NCBI GenBank assembly: GCA_964441275.1
Contig: CAYTUG010000010.1
Location: 10,418 to 74,417, forward strand
Origin: SZUA-584 sp964441275
Lineage (GTDB): Bacteria; Bacillota; Clostridia; Christensenellales; SZUA-584
Reading direction: 5' to 3'
DNA length: 64,000 nucleotides
The translations under genes were made by a program, and so were the position numbers. The notes under the pieces were generated by a model, which was not told the origin of the DNA, ran no database searches, and worked only from the letters and a program-made list of their open reading frames with translations. Shown one piece after another: positions 43,277-53,585 of the stretch. The number at the start of each line of letters is the position of its first letter. The first letter of the stretch is position 1.

Positions 43277-45856
43277 ATGGAACTTGACAGATTTACTGAA
43301 AAAGCGATTGCGGCGATTAACGCGGCGCAACAGGCTGGAATCCGCAGCTCTCATCAGCAGATTGACGGAGAACATCTGAATTGGGCGCTCGTCTCGCAGC
43401 AGGAAGGGCTTATACCTAAGCTATTGCAGTATATGGGAATTGATACGGCGCAGTATTTATCTGCGCTTGAAGATAAGTTAAACCGGCTGCCCAAGGTGCA
43501 GGGCGCTTCCGCTTCGGTATACGCTTCACGCCGTTTCAGCGAGATTATCGTTGGCGCGCAGGATGAAGCAAAGCGTTTTAAGGACGATTATGCGGGTGTG
43601 GAACACCTTTTCATATCTCTTATAAAAGAGCGAGGTACGCCTTCTTCGAATTTATTTGCTCAGTTTGGAATAACGCTTGATAAGTTTATGGAGGCGCTTT
43701 CAAAGGTGCGGGGGAACCAGCGCGTGACTTCACAAAACCCGGAAGAGACTTACGACTCGCTAACCCGGTTTGGGCGGGATCTTGTAGAGCTTGCGCGGCA
43801 GGGGAAGATTGATCCGGTGATAGGGCGCGATGGCGAAATACGCCGAGCCATAAGAATTCTATCCCGGCGTACAAAAAACAATCCGGTGCTGATAGGAGAG
43901 CCGGGGGTTGGGAAAACGGCCGTGGTTGAGGGGCTTGCGCAGCGCATACTTGAAGGCGATGTGCCCGAAGGGTTAAAAGACAAAACCATATTCGCGCTCG
44001 ATTTGGGCGCGCTTATCGCAGGGGCAAAGTATCGCGGAGAGTTTGAAGAGCGTTTAAAAGCTGTATTGTCGGACATCAACAAATCGGAAGGCAGGATAAT
44101 ATTGTTTATCGATGAGCTGCATAACATAGTGGGCGCGGGAAAAGCGGAAGGCGCAATGGATGCGGGCAATATATTAAAACCAATGTTAGCAAGGGGGGAG
44201 CTTCACTGCATAGGCGCAACTACGCTTGACGAGTACCGCAAATATATAGAAAAGGACGCGGCTCTCGAGAGGCGGTTTCAGCCAATACTTATTGAACCGC
44301 CGTCGGTTGAGGATACCATATCCATATTGCGGGGGTTAAAGGAAAGGTTTGAGATACACCACGGAGTAAAAATAACAGACGGTGCGCTTATATCGAGCGC
44401 CGTATTATCCGACCGGTATATATCCGATAGATTTTTGCCCGATAAGGCTATAGATCTGATGGACGAAGCGGCGGCTATGATACGCACAGAGATAGACAGC
44501 ATGCCGACGGAACTTGACGAGATATCGCGCCGGGTCATGCAGCTTGAGGTTGAGCGGCAGGCGCTGAAAAAGGAAAGCGATGCGGCAAGCAAAGCGAGGC
44601 TAAAGGCGTTAGAAAAAGAGCTTTCAAGCCAAAAAGAACAGGCCGACAAACTAAAAGCGCAGTGGGAGCTGGAGAAAGCCGCGTTATTGAAAGAGAAAGA
44701 GCTAAAGCAGCGGATAGAGGAGCTTAAGCGGCGCATAGAAGATGCAAAAAGGCAATATGATTTTGAACAGGCGGCAAAGCTTGAATACGGAGAGTTGCCC
44801 GCCCTTGCAAAACAGCAAGAGCAAGAGCGCGGAAAAAAAGCGGAAAATGTGCTTTTAAAAGAAGAGGTTACGGAGGAAGAAATAGCGCAGATAGTATCGC
44901 GGTGGACGGGTATTCCGGTGTCAAAGTTAGTTGAACAAGAGCGCGATAAGCTGTTGAACCTTGAAAATATTTTACATAAGCGCGTTGTCGGGCAGGACGA
45001 AGCTGTAACCACCGTAAGCGAGGCGGTGCTGCGCGCGCGAAGCGGCTTGAAAGACCCAAAGCGCCCAATAGGTTCTTTTATATTTTTAGGTCCTACGGGA
45101 GTGGGCAAAACAGAGCTTGCGCGAGCCGTTTCGGAAGCGCTTTTTGACAGCGAGGAAAATATGGTGCGCATCGATATGTCCGAGTACATGGAGAAACACG
45201 CGGTTGCGCGGCTTATTGGAGCGCCGCCCGGATACATAGGTTACGATGAGGGAGGGCAGCTTACCGAGGCAGTGCGCACAAGACCGTACAGCGTAATATT
45301 GTTTGACGAGATAGAAAAAGCGCATCACGACGTGTTTAACGTTCTGCTGCAGCTGCTTGACGACGGGCGTTTAACGGACAGCTCCGGACGTACAGTGGAT
45401 TTTAAAAATACGGTGGTAATTATGACAAGCAACATAGGCAGCGAGTATTTGCTTACCGGGATAGATCAGACGGGGGAGCTTAAAAAAGATGTGCGCGCTA
45501 TGGTAATATCCGAACTGACGAGCCATTTTAGGCCTGAGTTTTTAAACCGGGTTGACGATATTGTAGTGTTTAAACCTCTTAAAATTGGGGATATTGTTAA
45601 AATAATTGATTTGTCGGTTGCCGCATTGCAATCCCGGCTTGCCGAAAGAAACATTACGCTTGAACTGACAGCTGCGGCAAAGCGGTTTGTCGCCGAGCAA
45701 TCGTATACCCCGGCATACGGGGCGAGGCCTGTAAAAAGATATTTGCAAAAAATTATTGAAACCCGGCTTTCACGAATGATTGTTGCGGGCGGGATAGCTG
45801 ACGGAGGACATATTACGGTAGACGAATCGGAAGGCGAACTTACCTTTGCAACATAA
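43277..45856 (+). CDS. clpB: ATP-dependent chaperone ClpB
   Basis: The 859-residue protein starts at ATG 43277 behind AAGGAGGG. The order is an N-domain (1-145), AAA-1 with Walker A GEPGVGKT (about 210), a long coiled-coil middle domain (about 410-525, Lys/Glu/Gln-rich), and AAA-2 with Walker A GPTGVGKT (about 607) and GYIGYDEGGQLTEAVR pore loop region. The middle domain and lack of an IGF/LGF ClpP loop mark it as the ClpB disaggregase, distinct from ClpC/ClpA. It is co-transcribed with the J-protein gene under CtsR. Confidence 0.96.
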   Translation: MELDRFTEKAIAAINAAQQAGIRSSHQQIDGEHLNWALVSQQEGLIPKLLQYMGIDTAQYLSALEDKLNRLPKVQGASASVYASRRFSEIIVGAQDEAKRFKDDYAGVEHLFISLIKERGTPSSNLFAQFGITLDKFMEALSKVRGNQRVTSQNPEETYDSLTRFGRDLVELARQGKIDPVIGRDGEIRRAIRILSRRTKNNPVLIGEPGVGKTAVVEGLAQRILEGDVPEGLKDKTIFALDLGALIAGAKYRGEFEERLKAVLSDINKSEGRIILFIDELHNIVGAGKAEGAMDAGNILKPMLARGELHCIGATTLDEYRKYIEKDAALERRFQPILIEPPSVEDTISILRGLKERFEIHHGVKITDGALISSAVLSDRYISDRFLPDKAIDLMDEAAAMIRTEIDSMPTELDEISRRVMQLEVERQALKKESDAASKARLKALEKELSSQKEQADKLKAQWELEKAALLKEKELKQRIEELKRRIEDAKRQYDFEQAAKLEYGELPALAKQQEQERGKKAENVLLKEEVTEEEIAQIVSRWTGIPVSKLVEQERDKLLNLENILHKRVVGQDEAVTTVSEAVLRARSGLKDPKRPIGSFIFLGPTGVGKTELARAVSEALFDSEENMVRIDMSEYMEKHAVARLIGAPPGYIGYDEGGQLTEAVRTRPYSVILFDEIEKAHHDVFNVLLQLLDDGRLTDSSGRTVDFKNTVVIMTSNIGSEYLLTGIDQTGELKKDVRAMVISELTSHFRPEFLNRVDDIVVFKPLKIGDIVKIIDLSVAALQSRLAERNITLELTAAAKRFVAEQSYTPAYGARPVKRYLQKIIETRLSRMIVAGGIADGGHITVDESEGELTFAT

Positions 45857-45965
45857 AAACGAATCATAGTATGTCCGTAAAGTGAGAACATGCGGTGTGA
45901 AATTAGCTGTTTTCGGTCAATTAATTGTAAAAAATGCGGCGTTATTGCCCGGAATAAAGTTTTGC

Positions 45966-45997
45966 GGCGAAAGGCTGGAACCATATAGCCTTTCGCC
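45966..45997. terminator. Strong hairpin between convergent clpB and DUF362 genes
   Basis: GGCGAAAGGCT (45966-45976) is perfectly complementary to AGCCTTTCGCC (45987-45997) with a 10-base loop. A TTTTTAT stretch follows some bases later on the plus strand. It probably ends transcription from both sides. Confidence 0.6.
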
Positions 45998-46026
45998 AAC
46001 GCTCTGTTTTTATAAACCTTGGGGGC

Positions 46027-47109
46027 TTACAATACGGTGCACAACTCGTATTTCTCTTTGCCAAGCCCGAGCACTGAAAGCTCTTTTAGCTGCACAAAAG
46101 GGTCTTTGCCGTGTATACGCTCAAACAGGTGACCCGTTTCGCCTAATTTATGATCAATTGGAATACCGTCAGGTATTAGCCTTTCCGGCCGGATAGCATC
46201 AAGGCTTGCGCGTTCTATGGCGACAATATCACTTCCTGCCATTATTCCGACATCCGGCACCAGAGGCGGCGTTGATATTCCCCAGCAGTCACAAACAAAA
46301 GTTATATCGGTTAAAAAATTAATATAAAATACGCTGCCGGGGTTGAAAGTATCGAGCACTGTTTTAGTGCATAGCGCCATACCTTTCTGAAAATCGGTAT
46401 AGTTATGCGAATCAAGCGTAATAGCGTTTGTGGGGCACACCTTAACGCAGTGTTGGCACAATGTGCAGTTATGATAAAACACGGTATATTTGCCGTTTTC
46501 ATCGAAGCTGTTTGCATTGTGGTTGCAGCTTGTGATGCATGCCTCGCAGTGGGTACAAAGCGATTCGTCCCATAAAAGGCCGCCTTCCAAACCGTGTATC
46601 TGCTGCCGCGTTCTGTCGGTCACACAGCCCATTGCTATGTTTTTGCAAGCTCCGCCGTAGCCGCAAGCGCCATGGCCTTTAATATGCGATAGAATTATCA
46701 TGGCTTCGGCATCGTGAATATTGCCTCCTATATCCACGTTTGTAAAACTGCGGAATGAAACTTCTTTTTCGTATATGTATTTATCCACAGTGCCGCATAC
46801 AGGAACAATAGGAGCGCCGATGTAGTTTTCCGTATAACCTCTGCGCTCTGCGCCGTCAACAATATTATCTGTTATAAAAGGTTTAGCACCCAAACATTTG
46901 AGCTTATCAACAAGCATGCGCACAAAAAGCGGATGGATAGTCGTATATCCTATGTTTCTGCCTACATGCATTTTAATCGCTATCCATTTGCCGGCGACAT
47001 TATCTCCCATATCCATATTTTCGAGAAGTTTTTCAAACCGTGCCGGTAAAGTTTCGCTTGGATCGAGCGTTTTAAATGTAACCGGCGAGAATAAAATTCT
47101 TGAACTCAT
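46027..47109 (-). CDS. DUF362 domain protein with two 4Fe-4S ferredoxin motifs
   Basis: ATG 47109 follows GGAGG and gives 360 residues. The N-terminal DUF362 part has IAIKMHVGRNIGYTTIHPLFVR and ILSHIKGHGACGYGGACKNIAMGC (in part). Residues about 185-235 hold two ferredoxin-type cluster motifs: CTHCEACITSCN and CTLCQHCVKVCP. The family is common in anaerobes, with no firm biochemical role; an electron-transfer or metal-cofactor function is likely. It is monocistronic and convergent with clpB. Confidence 0.9.
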   Translation of the reverse strand: MSSRILFSPVTFKTLDPSETLPARFEKLLENMDMGDNVAGKWIAIKMHVGRNIGYTTIHPLFVRMLVDKLKCLGAKPFITDNIVDGAERRGYTENYIGAPIVPVCGTVDKYIYEKEVSFRSFTNVDIGGNIHDAEAMIILSHIKGHGACGYGGACKNIAMGCVTDRTRQQIHGLEGGLLWDESLCTHCEACITSCNHNANSFDENGKYTVFYHNCTLCQHCVKVCPTNAITLDSHNYTDFQKGMALCTKTVLDTFNPGSVFYINFLTDITFVCDCWGISTPPLVPDVGIMAGSDIVAIERASLDAIRPERLIPDGIPIDHKLGETGHLFERIHGKDPFVQLKELSVLGLGKEKYELCTVL

Positions 47110-47392
47110 TTTTGCCTCCAATATGTTAATCACATTATTGTATCATAGCCTTGGGTATTAATGAAATGAATAATTTATTCAATTTCTGCCTTAGCGTTTG
47201 AAGCTTCTTGCGCTTTTTGTGTCAAATAATATTTTTAGAATAAAAAGCTATAGTAATAAGAAAGTGGTTGAATGTTTACAGATGTGTTTATTAATATAAG
47301 CGGCTCGGAATAGCAAAATAACAGCAGGTAATTTATATAAAAAATTATCATTTGGTATAAATGCTGCCCAATAAATATTTGGAGACCTATGT

Positions 47393-50122
47393 ATGTTCCC
47401 GGATACTGAAAATATTAAGATTGATGCCTTGATAAAATCAAAGTGGAAAAAGATACTTGATTTTACCGCTCAGATGACAGAGTGCAGCCACGCATACATT
47501 ATGTATAACACGTCAGACGGCATAGAAATTTTAGTTAAAGGTACATTTGGAGTATCCGAAGTTAAGCATCTGTTAGCCGATGCATCCGCCCTTTGCAAAA
47601 TAGTAATCGATAACTCAAAAGAGCTCATTATTCAAAATATACAAGCAAATAAAGAATATAAAAATATAAAAAGTGCATCGGCGTTTATGGCATATCCTAT
47701 TTTGCTTCCGGATAAAAAAGCGTGCGGTGCTTTGTGCGTTATTGACGCCCGGGTAAAACAATTTTGGAACTGGAGCAGGCAGCTGCTTTCACAATATGCC
47801 GAATTTGCTACGGATGAACTTGGGGCAATCATAGAAAAGGATGGGTTAAATAAAAAGGCGGACAAAACAGCAAGCGAACAGCTTGCAAAAATATTCAACC
47901 TTCTGCCCACAGCCATAATAGTTACTGCAATAGACGATGGACGGGTGATAGACGCCAATGACAGCTATTTTAAGCTTTTCGGATTTAACCGTGACGAGAT
48001 AATCGGAAAAACGGGGATGCAGCTTTTCGTTTTTGACGATCCTAACATTAGGCGCGTTATTTCAGGCAGGTTGGAAAACGCTCAGCCGCTGCGGGATTTT
48101 GAGACATCGCTTCTCACAAAGTCGGGGGAAACTCTGCGAGTTATTCTATCTGTCGAAAAAGCGGAATTTGTGGGTATACAATGCTTAATATCAACCATTT
48201 TAGACTTATCGCCTACTATTGATTTAGAGCGGAATATAAAAACGATTAACGAGCGTTTATCATTGGCCGCCCATGCCGCGGATATGGGAGTGTGGGACTA
48301 CAATATACCAAAGCAGACTTTGGCATGGGATGACAGATCGTTGAAGCTGTTCGATATAGAAAGAAAAAACCTTACGGGCAAACTGTCCGACTGGCTTGCG
48401 ATTATTCATCCCGACGACAGAGAAAGCGCAAAGCAAAAGCTAAACGGCGCAATGCATGAAAAAGAGTTTTCACACGAGTATCGGGTGGTAAGGCAAGCCG
48501 GGCAGATTCGTTATATTAAAGCCTATGGGCACACGCAACATGACGAGACCGGTGCACCTATGCGCATTACGGGCGTAAATTTTGATATGACGGACATACG
48601 CAAAGCTCAGGCGCAGACGAGGGAAATAGAGCAAAAATACCGCAGCCTTTTTCACAACAACAATGCCATACAAATAATTGTAAACAGCGACACTGGCGAA
48701 ATAGTAGATGCAAATTCCGCCGCGTGCGAATTTTATGGTCATTCATCGTGCGAGATTAAACAGATAAAGATATGGAATATTGACGACTCTAACGAAGGAG
48801 TGTTGCGCAAACAATTAAACGAGATATACAACAAGAGTTCGGATTCGGTGGAGATGGTTCATCGTCGGTTTGATGGGCAGCTGCGTGAGATGGAGGTTTT
48901 TTGCGGTTGCGTCTCATTTAACGGAGATAAATTTTTGCACATGATAATTCACGACGTAACAGAAAGAAAACGTATTGAACGAGGACTTATCGAAAGCGAA
49001 AACCGGTTCAGGCTGTTTGTTGAAAGCGCGCCCGACGGCGTGCTTGTAGAAATGGACGGCCTTTTTGCATATGTAAACCGGAAAACGGTTGAGCTTTTCG
49101 GCGTGTCTTCAGAATACGACCTGCTCGGCAAGCCTATCGAGGCGTTCTTCCCCAAAAAAAGACGAAAAGGCGTTTTGGCTTTTGTAAGGAGGCTAAACGT
49201 TTTGAAAAAACCGGTATCTCTTCTAAATGAAACAATTGAGAGCAAGGACGGGACAGAGGTGGCAGTTGAAATTTCCGCTGTGCCTTTCAATTTGGGTGGG
49301 GAAGCAGGAGCGATAATCTTTTTTCACGACATTTCAAAGCGCAGAAAGCTTGAGGATGAAAAAATATATTTTGAAGCCCAGCTCAGACAAAAACAAAAGC
49401 TCGAGTCTATTGGTGTTTTGGCAGGCGGAGTTGCACATGAAATAAACAATCCGGTAAGCGGAATTATAAATTACGCACAGCTAATATACGAAACGCTTGA
49501 TTATAAGTCGAAAACAGCCGAATATTGCGCCGATATTGTCCGTGAAGGAAGAAGGATAGCAGATATAGTTAAAAACCTGCTTAAATTTGCGCGTCAAGAA
49601 AAACAAACGCACAGCGTTGCGCAGGTTAACGATATAATAAATGACACGCTATCGTTCATAAGGACGATATTAAAAAAAGACAGCATATCGCTCGAGTTAG
49701 AACTGGATCCGGATTTGCCATGTATTAAATGCCGCAGCCAGCAAATACAGCAAGTGCTTATGAACTTAATCACCAATGCTCGCGATGCGCTAAATGCGCG
49801 TTACAAGAGCGATAACAATAACAAAAAGATTGTTCTTTCAAGCGCAACGGTAGAAAAGGACGGTAACAGATGTGTTCAAGTAACGGTTATGGACAGTGGC
49901 ACAGGGATCCCGGACAGTATCAAGGAAAAACTGTTCGATCCGTTTTTTACGACTAAATCCCGGGACGAGGGAACGGGGTTGGGTTTGTCGATTAGCCACG
50001 GTATAGTTGAAGATCATCGCGGCGCGCTGTATTTCGATTCGCAGGAAGGGGAATATACGCGTGCGGTATTAGAGTTGCCCATAAACAACGGGTGGACGAT
50101 GACGGCGCGTATGGAGGGTTAG
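47393..50122 (+). CDS. Multi-PAS/GAF sensor histidine kinase
   Basis: The 909-residue protein has no membrane helix, so it is cytosolic. It has an N-terminal GAF-like domain (about 10-160), PAS domains at about 165-280, 290-405, 415-530 and 535-655, a HisKA dimerisation helix with the phosphorylated His in GGVAHEINNPVSGIINYAQL (about 683), and a HATPase domain with NLITNARDAL, DSGTGIPDSIKEKLFDPFFT and GTGLGLSISHG. It should pass phosphate to the response regulator encoded one base after its stop. The signal is unknown; several PAS domains suggest redox, light or small-molecule sensing. Confidence 0.94.
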   Translation: MFPDTENIKIDALIKSKWKKILDFTAQMTECSHAYIMYNTSDGIEILVKGTFGVSEVKHLLADASALCKIVIDNSKELIIQNIQANKEYKNIKSASAFMAYPILLPDKKACGALCVIDARVKQFWNWSRQLLSQYAEFATDELGAIIEKDGLNKKADKTASEQLAKIFNLLPTAIIVTAIDDGRVIDANDSYFKLFGFNRDEIIGKTGMQLFVFDDPNIRRVISGRLENAQPLRDFETSLLTKSGETLRVILSVEKAEFVGIQCLISTILDLSPTIDLERNIKTINERLSLAAHAADMGVWDYNIPKQTLAWDDRSLKLFDIERKNLTGKLSDWLAIIHPDDRESAKQKLNGAMHEKEFSHEYRVVRQAGQIRYIKAYGHTQHDETGAPMRITGVNFDMTDIRKAQAQTREIEQKYRSLFHNNNAIQIIVNSDTGEIVDANSAACEFYGHSSCEIKQIKIWNIDDSNEGVLRKQLNEIYNKSSDSVEMVHRRFDGQLREMEVFCGCVSFNGDKFLHMIIHDVTERKRIERGLIESENRFRLFVESAPDGVLVEMDGLFAYVNRKTVELFGVSSEYDLLGKPIEAFFPKKRRKGVLAFVRRLNVLKKPVSLLNETIESKDGTEVAVEISAVPFNLGGEAGAIIFFHDISKRRKLEDEKIYFEAQLRQKQKLESIGVLAGGVAHEINNPVSGIINYAQLIYETLDYKSKTAEYCADIVREGRRIADIVKNLLKFARQEKQTHSVAQVNDIINDTLSFIRTILKKDSISLELELDPDLPCIKCRSQQIQQVLMNLITNARDALNARYKSDNNNKKIVLSSATVEKDGNRCVQVTVMDSGTGIPDSIKEKLFDPFFTTKSRDEGTGLGLSISHGIVEDHRGALYFDSQEGEYTRAVLELPINNGWTMTARMEG

Positions 50123-50123
50123 A

Positions 50124-51155
50124 ATGCCGAAGGTTTTGGTTGTCGATGATGAAAAAAGCATACGCGTTACAATAGGGGAGTTTTTAAAAAGAGCGGGATA
50201 TGATGTCGTTACGGCCGATAATATGCAATGTGCGACCAATCTTATCAATGAAAACGATTTTGACGCTGTTTTGACGGATATTATAATGCCAAAAGGCTCG
50301 GGAGTATCTTTACTAAAGGAAATCCATAACAGGCAATTAAATATGCAGGTGCTCATGATGACGGGAGAGCCTACGGTGGAAACCGCAGTCGATGCCGTAA
50401 GGCATGGCGCTCGGGATTATCTTGCCAAACCAATAGACCGTGACGAGCTGCTTAAGGCCGTAAGGAATGCGGTAAGCTACAAAAAATTGCTTGATGATAA
50501 AGAGCGCCTTGAACGTGAAAACAAGGAGCAAAAGCTTAACTTGGTGTGCCTTGTAGAAGAGCGGACACAAAAGATGCGGCAGGCGATGCTAAACACTGCG
50601 TATGCGGCCGCTGCAATGCTTGATTTGCGGGACCCTTACACCGCCGGGCACCAGCGCAGGGTGGGCAACCTTGCAAGCATCATCGGGCGCGAGATAGGCC
50701 TTTCGGAAGATCTGCAAGAAGGGCTTAACCTTATAGGATGCATTCATGATGTGGGAAAAATCATGGTGCCTACCGATATTCTTAACAAACCGGGACAAAT
50801 ATCAGAGCTTGAATACGAACTTATAAAAGAACATGCGCAAAAGGGTTACGAGGTGTTACGCAACTATGAGATGCCATGGCCTGTTGCAGAGATTATCTAT
50901 CAGCATCATGAGCGGCTTGATGGAAGCGGTTATCCCCGCGGTCTAAAAGGCGATGAAATTTATCTTGAAACTTGTATTATATCGGTTGCCGATGTGGTGG
51001 AGGCAATGATGACGCACCGCCCGTACCGGCCGAGCCTTGGATTAAAAGCCGCGCTTGATGAGATAACCTTAAACAAAGGTACTCTCTATCACCCGGATGT
51101 AGTGGATGTTTGCGTTAAGCTGTTTCTTAAAAAAGATTATCAGCTTATAGAATAA
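50124..51155 (+). CDS. Response regulator with HD-GYP c-di-GMP phosphodiesterase output
   Basis: The 343-residue protein has an N-terminal receiver domain (VLVVDDEKSIR; phosphoacceptor Asp52 in LTDIIMPKG; Lys in YLAKPIDRDEL). A short coiled coil follows (about 120-150), then an HD-GYP domain with CIHDVGKIMVP and HHERLDGSGYPRGLKGDE. Phosphorylation by the upstream kinase should switch hydrolysis of c-di-GMP. This gives the window a second c-di-GMP enzyme, besides the sensor at 35.6 kb. Confidence 0.94.
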   Translation: MPKVLVVDDEKSIRVTIGEFLKRAGYDVVTADNMQCATNLINENDFDAVLTDIIMPKGSGVSLLKEIHNRQLNMQVLMMTGEPTVETAVDAVRHGARDYLAKPIDRDELLKAVRNAVSYKKLLDDKERLERENKEQKLNLVCLVEERTQKMRQAMLNTAYAAAAMLDLRDPYTAGHQRRVGNLASIIGREIGLSEDLQEGLNLIGCIHDVGKIMVPTDILNKPGQISELEYELIKEHAQKGYEVLRNYEMPWPVAEIIYQHHERLDGSGYPRGLKGDEIYLETCIISVADVVEAMMTHRPYRPSLGLKAALDEITLNKGTLYHPDVVDVCVKLFLKKDYQLIE

Positions 51156-51446
51156 TATATTAAGACAGGCCGCATAGCATAAAAACGTTATATTTGCGGT
51201 AACTTATAGCAGTTTGCAACAAACAAAGCAGATTTTAGTTGCGTACATAACCCATACGGTTGTATCAAAGGTTTGGACGCCCTGTTTTAATGTATTTGAA
51301 ACAAGCAAGAAGGTTTAAAACGCTTGCCGTTTGCCTGTAAATAAGATCCGCTTTAAAGTATAATTATTTAGTTATGACGGATTAGACAAAGTTTATTGTT
51401 TAATATTGTGTTATTATAATAGACTAATTAAAAAAGGGAGTACGGA

Positions 51447-53072
51447 ATGGAAAAACACTGCTATGTAAATTATGCCGGGCGCAAAAACATTAAGACATAT
51501 TTTGACGACTGCACGCGGCTATGGCAGATTGCCGGCAATCTTGGGGCTAAAGATGCGGTGTGCGCACTGCTTAACGGCCGTTTAGTTTCGCTTTCCGATG
51601 CGCCGGAAGAGGGTGCGAGCGTAACGCTGCTAAAACCAACTGAACATGAACATGCATCACGCGTATTTATGCGCGGGCTGACATTTGTGCTCTACCGCGC
51701 AGCACATGAACTGTTCCCGGACAGAAAACTGCGTATAGATTATATGCTTTGCGGAGGCGTTTACTGTGAATTGGGAAAGCTCAATAAAAACGATATTGAC
51801 AGAATACAAAAAAGAATGTACGAGCTAATAGCGAAAGATGAAGATTTTGTGTTAAGGCTTATGCGGGTTGACGAGGCCGAAAGGATAATGCGCAAAGAGG
51901 GGCTTGAATCAAAGGCAAAGCTGCTGAAGTTTCGGCCGTTTGATTATTACCGTCTTTATCAATACGGACAATTGCATAACTATTTTCACGGTATAATGCC
52001 CAAAAGTGCGGGCTGCCTTAAAGGCTCTAACATTTTTGCATATGCAGACGGCATGATACTCGTATATCCGACTCCTTATTCAATGGCGCACACCCCCATC
52101 ATTGAACAACCCAAATATGCTGAGATATTCCGGCAGGCCGACCGCTGGGCAAAAGAGCTTTCGGCTTCTTATGTAACCGATTTAAACAACCTTCTAAGGG
52201 AAGGCAATATTGAGGAGTTAATAAACATTAACGAGATGCTGCACGAACGCACCATTTCGGAAATAGCAAATACTATTGCAAACAGAAAGGATGTTCGGGT
52301 GGTGCTTATTGCGGGGCCCTCGTCCTCAGGAAAAACGACTTTGGCTTCCCGTCTAACTGTTCACTTAAAGGCGCAAGCCAAGCGATGTTTTGCCGTATCG
52401 CTTGATGATTACTATAAAGATAAAGCAGACCAGCCATTGGGTGAAGACGGTGAATACGATTTTGAAAGCATAGATGCGCTGGACATTCCTAAGTTTAGCA
52501 ATGATATAAAGCTGCTTCTTTCGGGGGCGCAAGCCCAAATGCCTAAGTACGATTTCTTTTCGGGCGTCCGGGTTAAAACTGTGCCCATAGAGATTGACGA
52601 TGAGATTGTAATTGTTGAGGGCATACATGGCTTAAACAACGCATTGCTTGAAAGTTTAGAAAGAAAATTTAAGTTTAAAATATTTATTTCGCCGCTTACC
52701 ACTCTTAACTTAGACGAGCACAGCGTTGTCATGCCCGAAGATTTGCGGCTTTTAAGGCGGTTAGTGAGGGACAAAAGGGCAAGAGGTTTTTCGTTCGCGC
52801 AAACTTTTGCTATTTGGGATAAGGTAAGGCATGGCGAATACAAGTACATATTGCCGTATCAAGAGTCGGCGGATGTAATGTTTAATTCCACATTGCTCTA
52901 CGAGCCGCTGATACTAAAAAAATATGCGTACAGCGAATTGAGACGCTTTACACCCGATATGCCAAATTATCCCGAGGCGTTATCTCTGCTTAAGTTCTTG
53001 AATTACTTTTTAAGTTATGGCGAGGATGGCTCCGTTCCCCGCTACAGCATATTGCGCGAATTTATTGGATAA
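51447..53072 (+). CDS. Nucleoside (uridine-type) kinase with TGS-like N-terminus
   Basis: The 541-residue protein starts at ATG 51447 behind AAAGGGAG. The N-terminal ~60 residues resemble a TGS domain and the next part the threonyl-tRNA synthetase second domain-like fold (ELFPDRKLRIDYMLCGGVYCE). Residues about 285-480 are a P-loop kinase with VVLIAGPSSSGKTTLASRL and IVIVEGIHGLN. Such fusions are known in Firmicutes and Thermotogae as nucleoside kinases of the uridine kinase family. They probably phosphorylate nucleosides in salvage. It stands alone before the second phage-derived group. Confidence 0.9.
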   Translation: MEKHCYVNYAGRKNIKTYFDDCTRLWQIAGNLGAKDAVCALLNGRLVSLSDAPEEGASVTLLKPTEHEHASRVFMRGLTFVLYRAAHELFPDRKLRIDYMLCGGVYCELGKLNKNDIDRIQKRMYELIAKDEDFVLRLMRVDEAERIMRKEGLESKAKLLKFRPFDYYRLYQYGQLHNYFHGIMPKSAGCLKGSNIFAYADGMILVYPTPYSMAHTPIIEQPKYAEIFRQADRWAKELSASYVTDLNNLLREGNIEELININEMLHERTISEIANTIANRKDVRVVLIAGPSSSGKTTLASRLTVHLKAQAKRCFAVSLDDYYKDKADQPLGEDGEYDFESIDALDIPKFSNDIKLLLSGAQAQMPKYDFFSGVRVKTVPIEIDDEIVIVEGIHGLNNALLESLERKFKFKIFISPLTTLNLDEHSVVMPEDLRLLRRLVRDKRARGFSFAQTFAIWDKVRHGEYKYILPYQESADVMFNSTLLYEPLILKKYAYSELRRFTPDMPNYPEALSLLKFLNYFLSYGEDGSVPRYSILREFIG

Positions 53073-53192
53073 ATGTAATTAGTATTTGCGGCTGGCCGGC
53101 TGTTATCGGCGCTAAAATGAGCGGCATTGAGCGAACCTGTGATGTAACCTTTTTTTGCGGGGATAATGCATCCTTGCGGAAAGGAGGCTTTT

Positions 53193-53585
53193 ATGGATTG
53201 GACACAGGTTGTGACAGCTGTTGTAGGGCTGATGTTTACCGGGGTGTTGTTGCCGCTTATAAACGCTTTATTCGTGTGGCTGAAAAACAAAACGAGCAAT
53301 GACCAAATGTTCGCGGCGCTTTGCGAGGCTCAAACAGTTGCGGATGATGTTGTGGCAAGCCTTTCGGCCACCGTGGTCAGCTCTCTTAAAAAAGCAAGCG
53401 GCAACGGAAAGTTAACGGCCGATGATGCAAAAAAAGTGGCCGCATTAGCGGCGGAGCAATTTATTAGCGATTTGTCCGAGCGGTCGCTTGAGCTGCTGAA
53501 AAACAGGACGGATGATTTTGCATCGTATGTTGCCCGGTTGATTGAGGCGCGGCTGGTTGTGCTTAAAGGAGGGGGAAAGGCGTGA
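53193..53585 (+). CDS. Phage holin, LLH family
   Basis: ATG 53193 follows a strong AAAGGAGG and gives 130 residues. One membrane helix lies at about 5-30 (VVTAVVGLMFTGVLLPLINALF). The rest is a helical charged tail with KASGNGKLTADDAKKVAALAAEQFI and LIEARLVVLK near the end, the layout of LLH-family (Listeria/Lactobacillus type) holins. Holins make membrane holes that release endolysin. The gene overlaps the next by 4 bp (GTGA). No endolysin gene is near. Confidence 0.72.
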   Translation: MDWTQVVTAVVGLMFTGVLLPLINALFVWLKNKTSNDQMFAALCEAQTVADDVVASLSATVVSSLKKASGNGKLTADDAKKVAALAAEQFISDLSERSLELLKNRTDDFASYVARLIEARLVVLKGGGKA

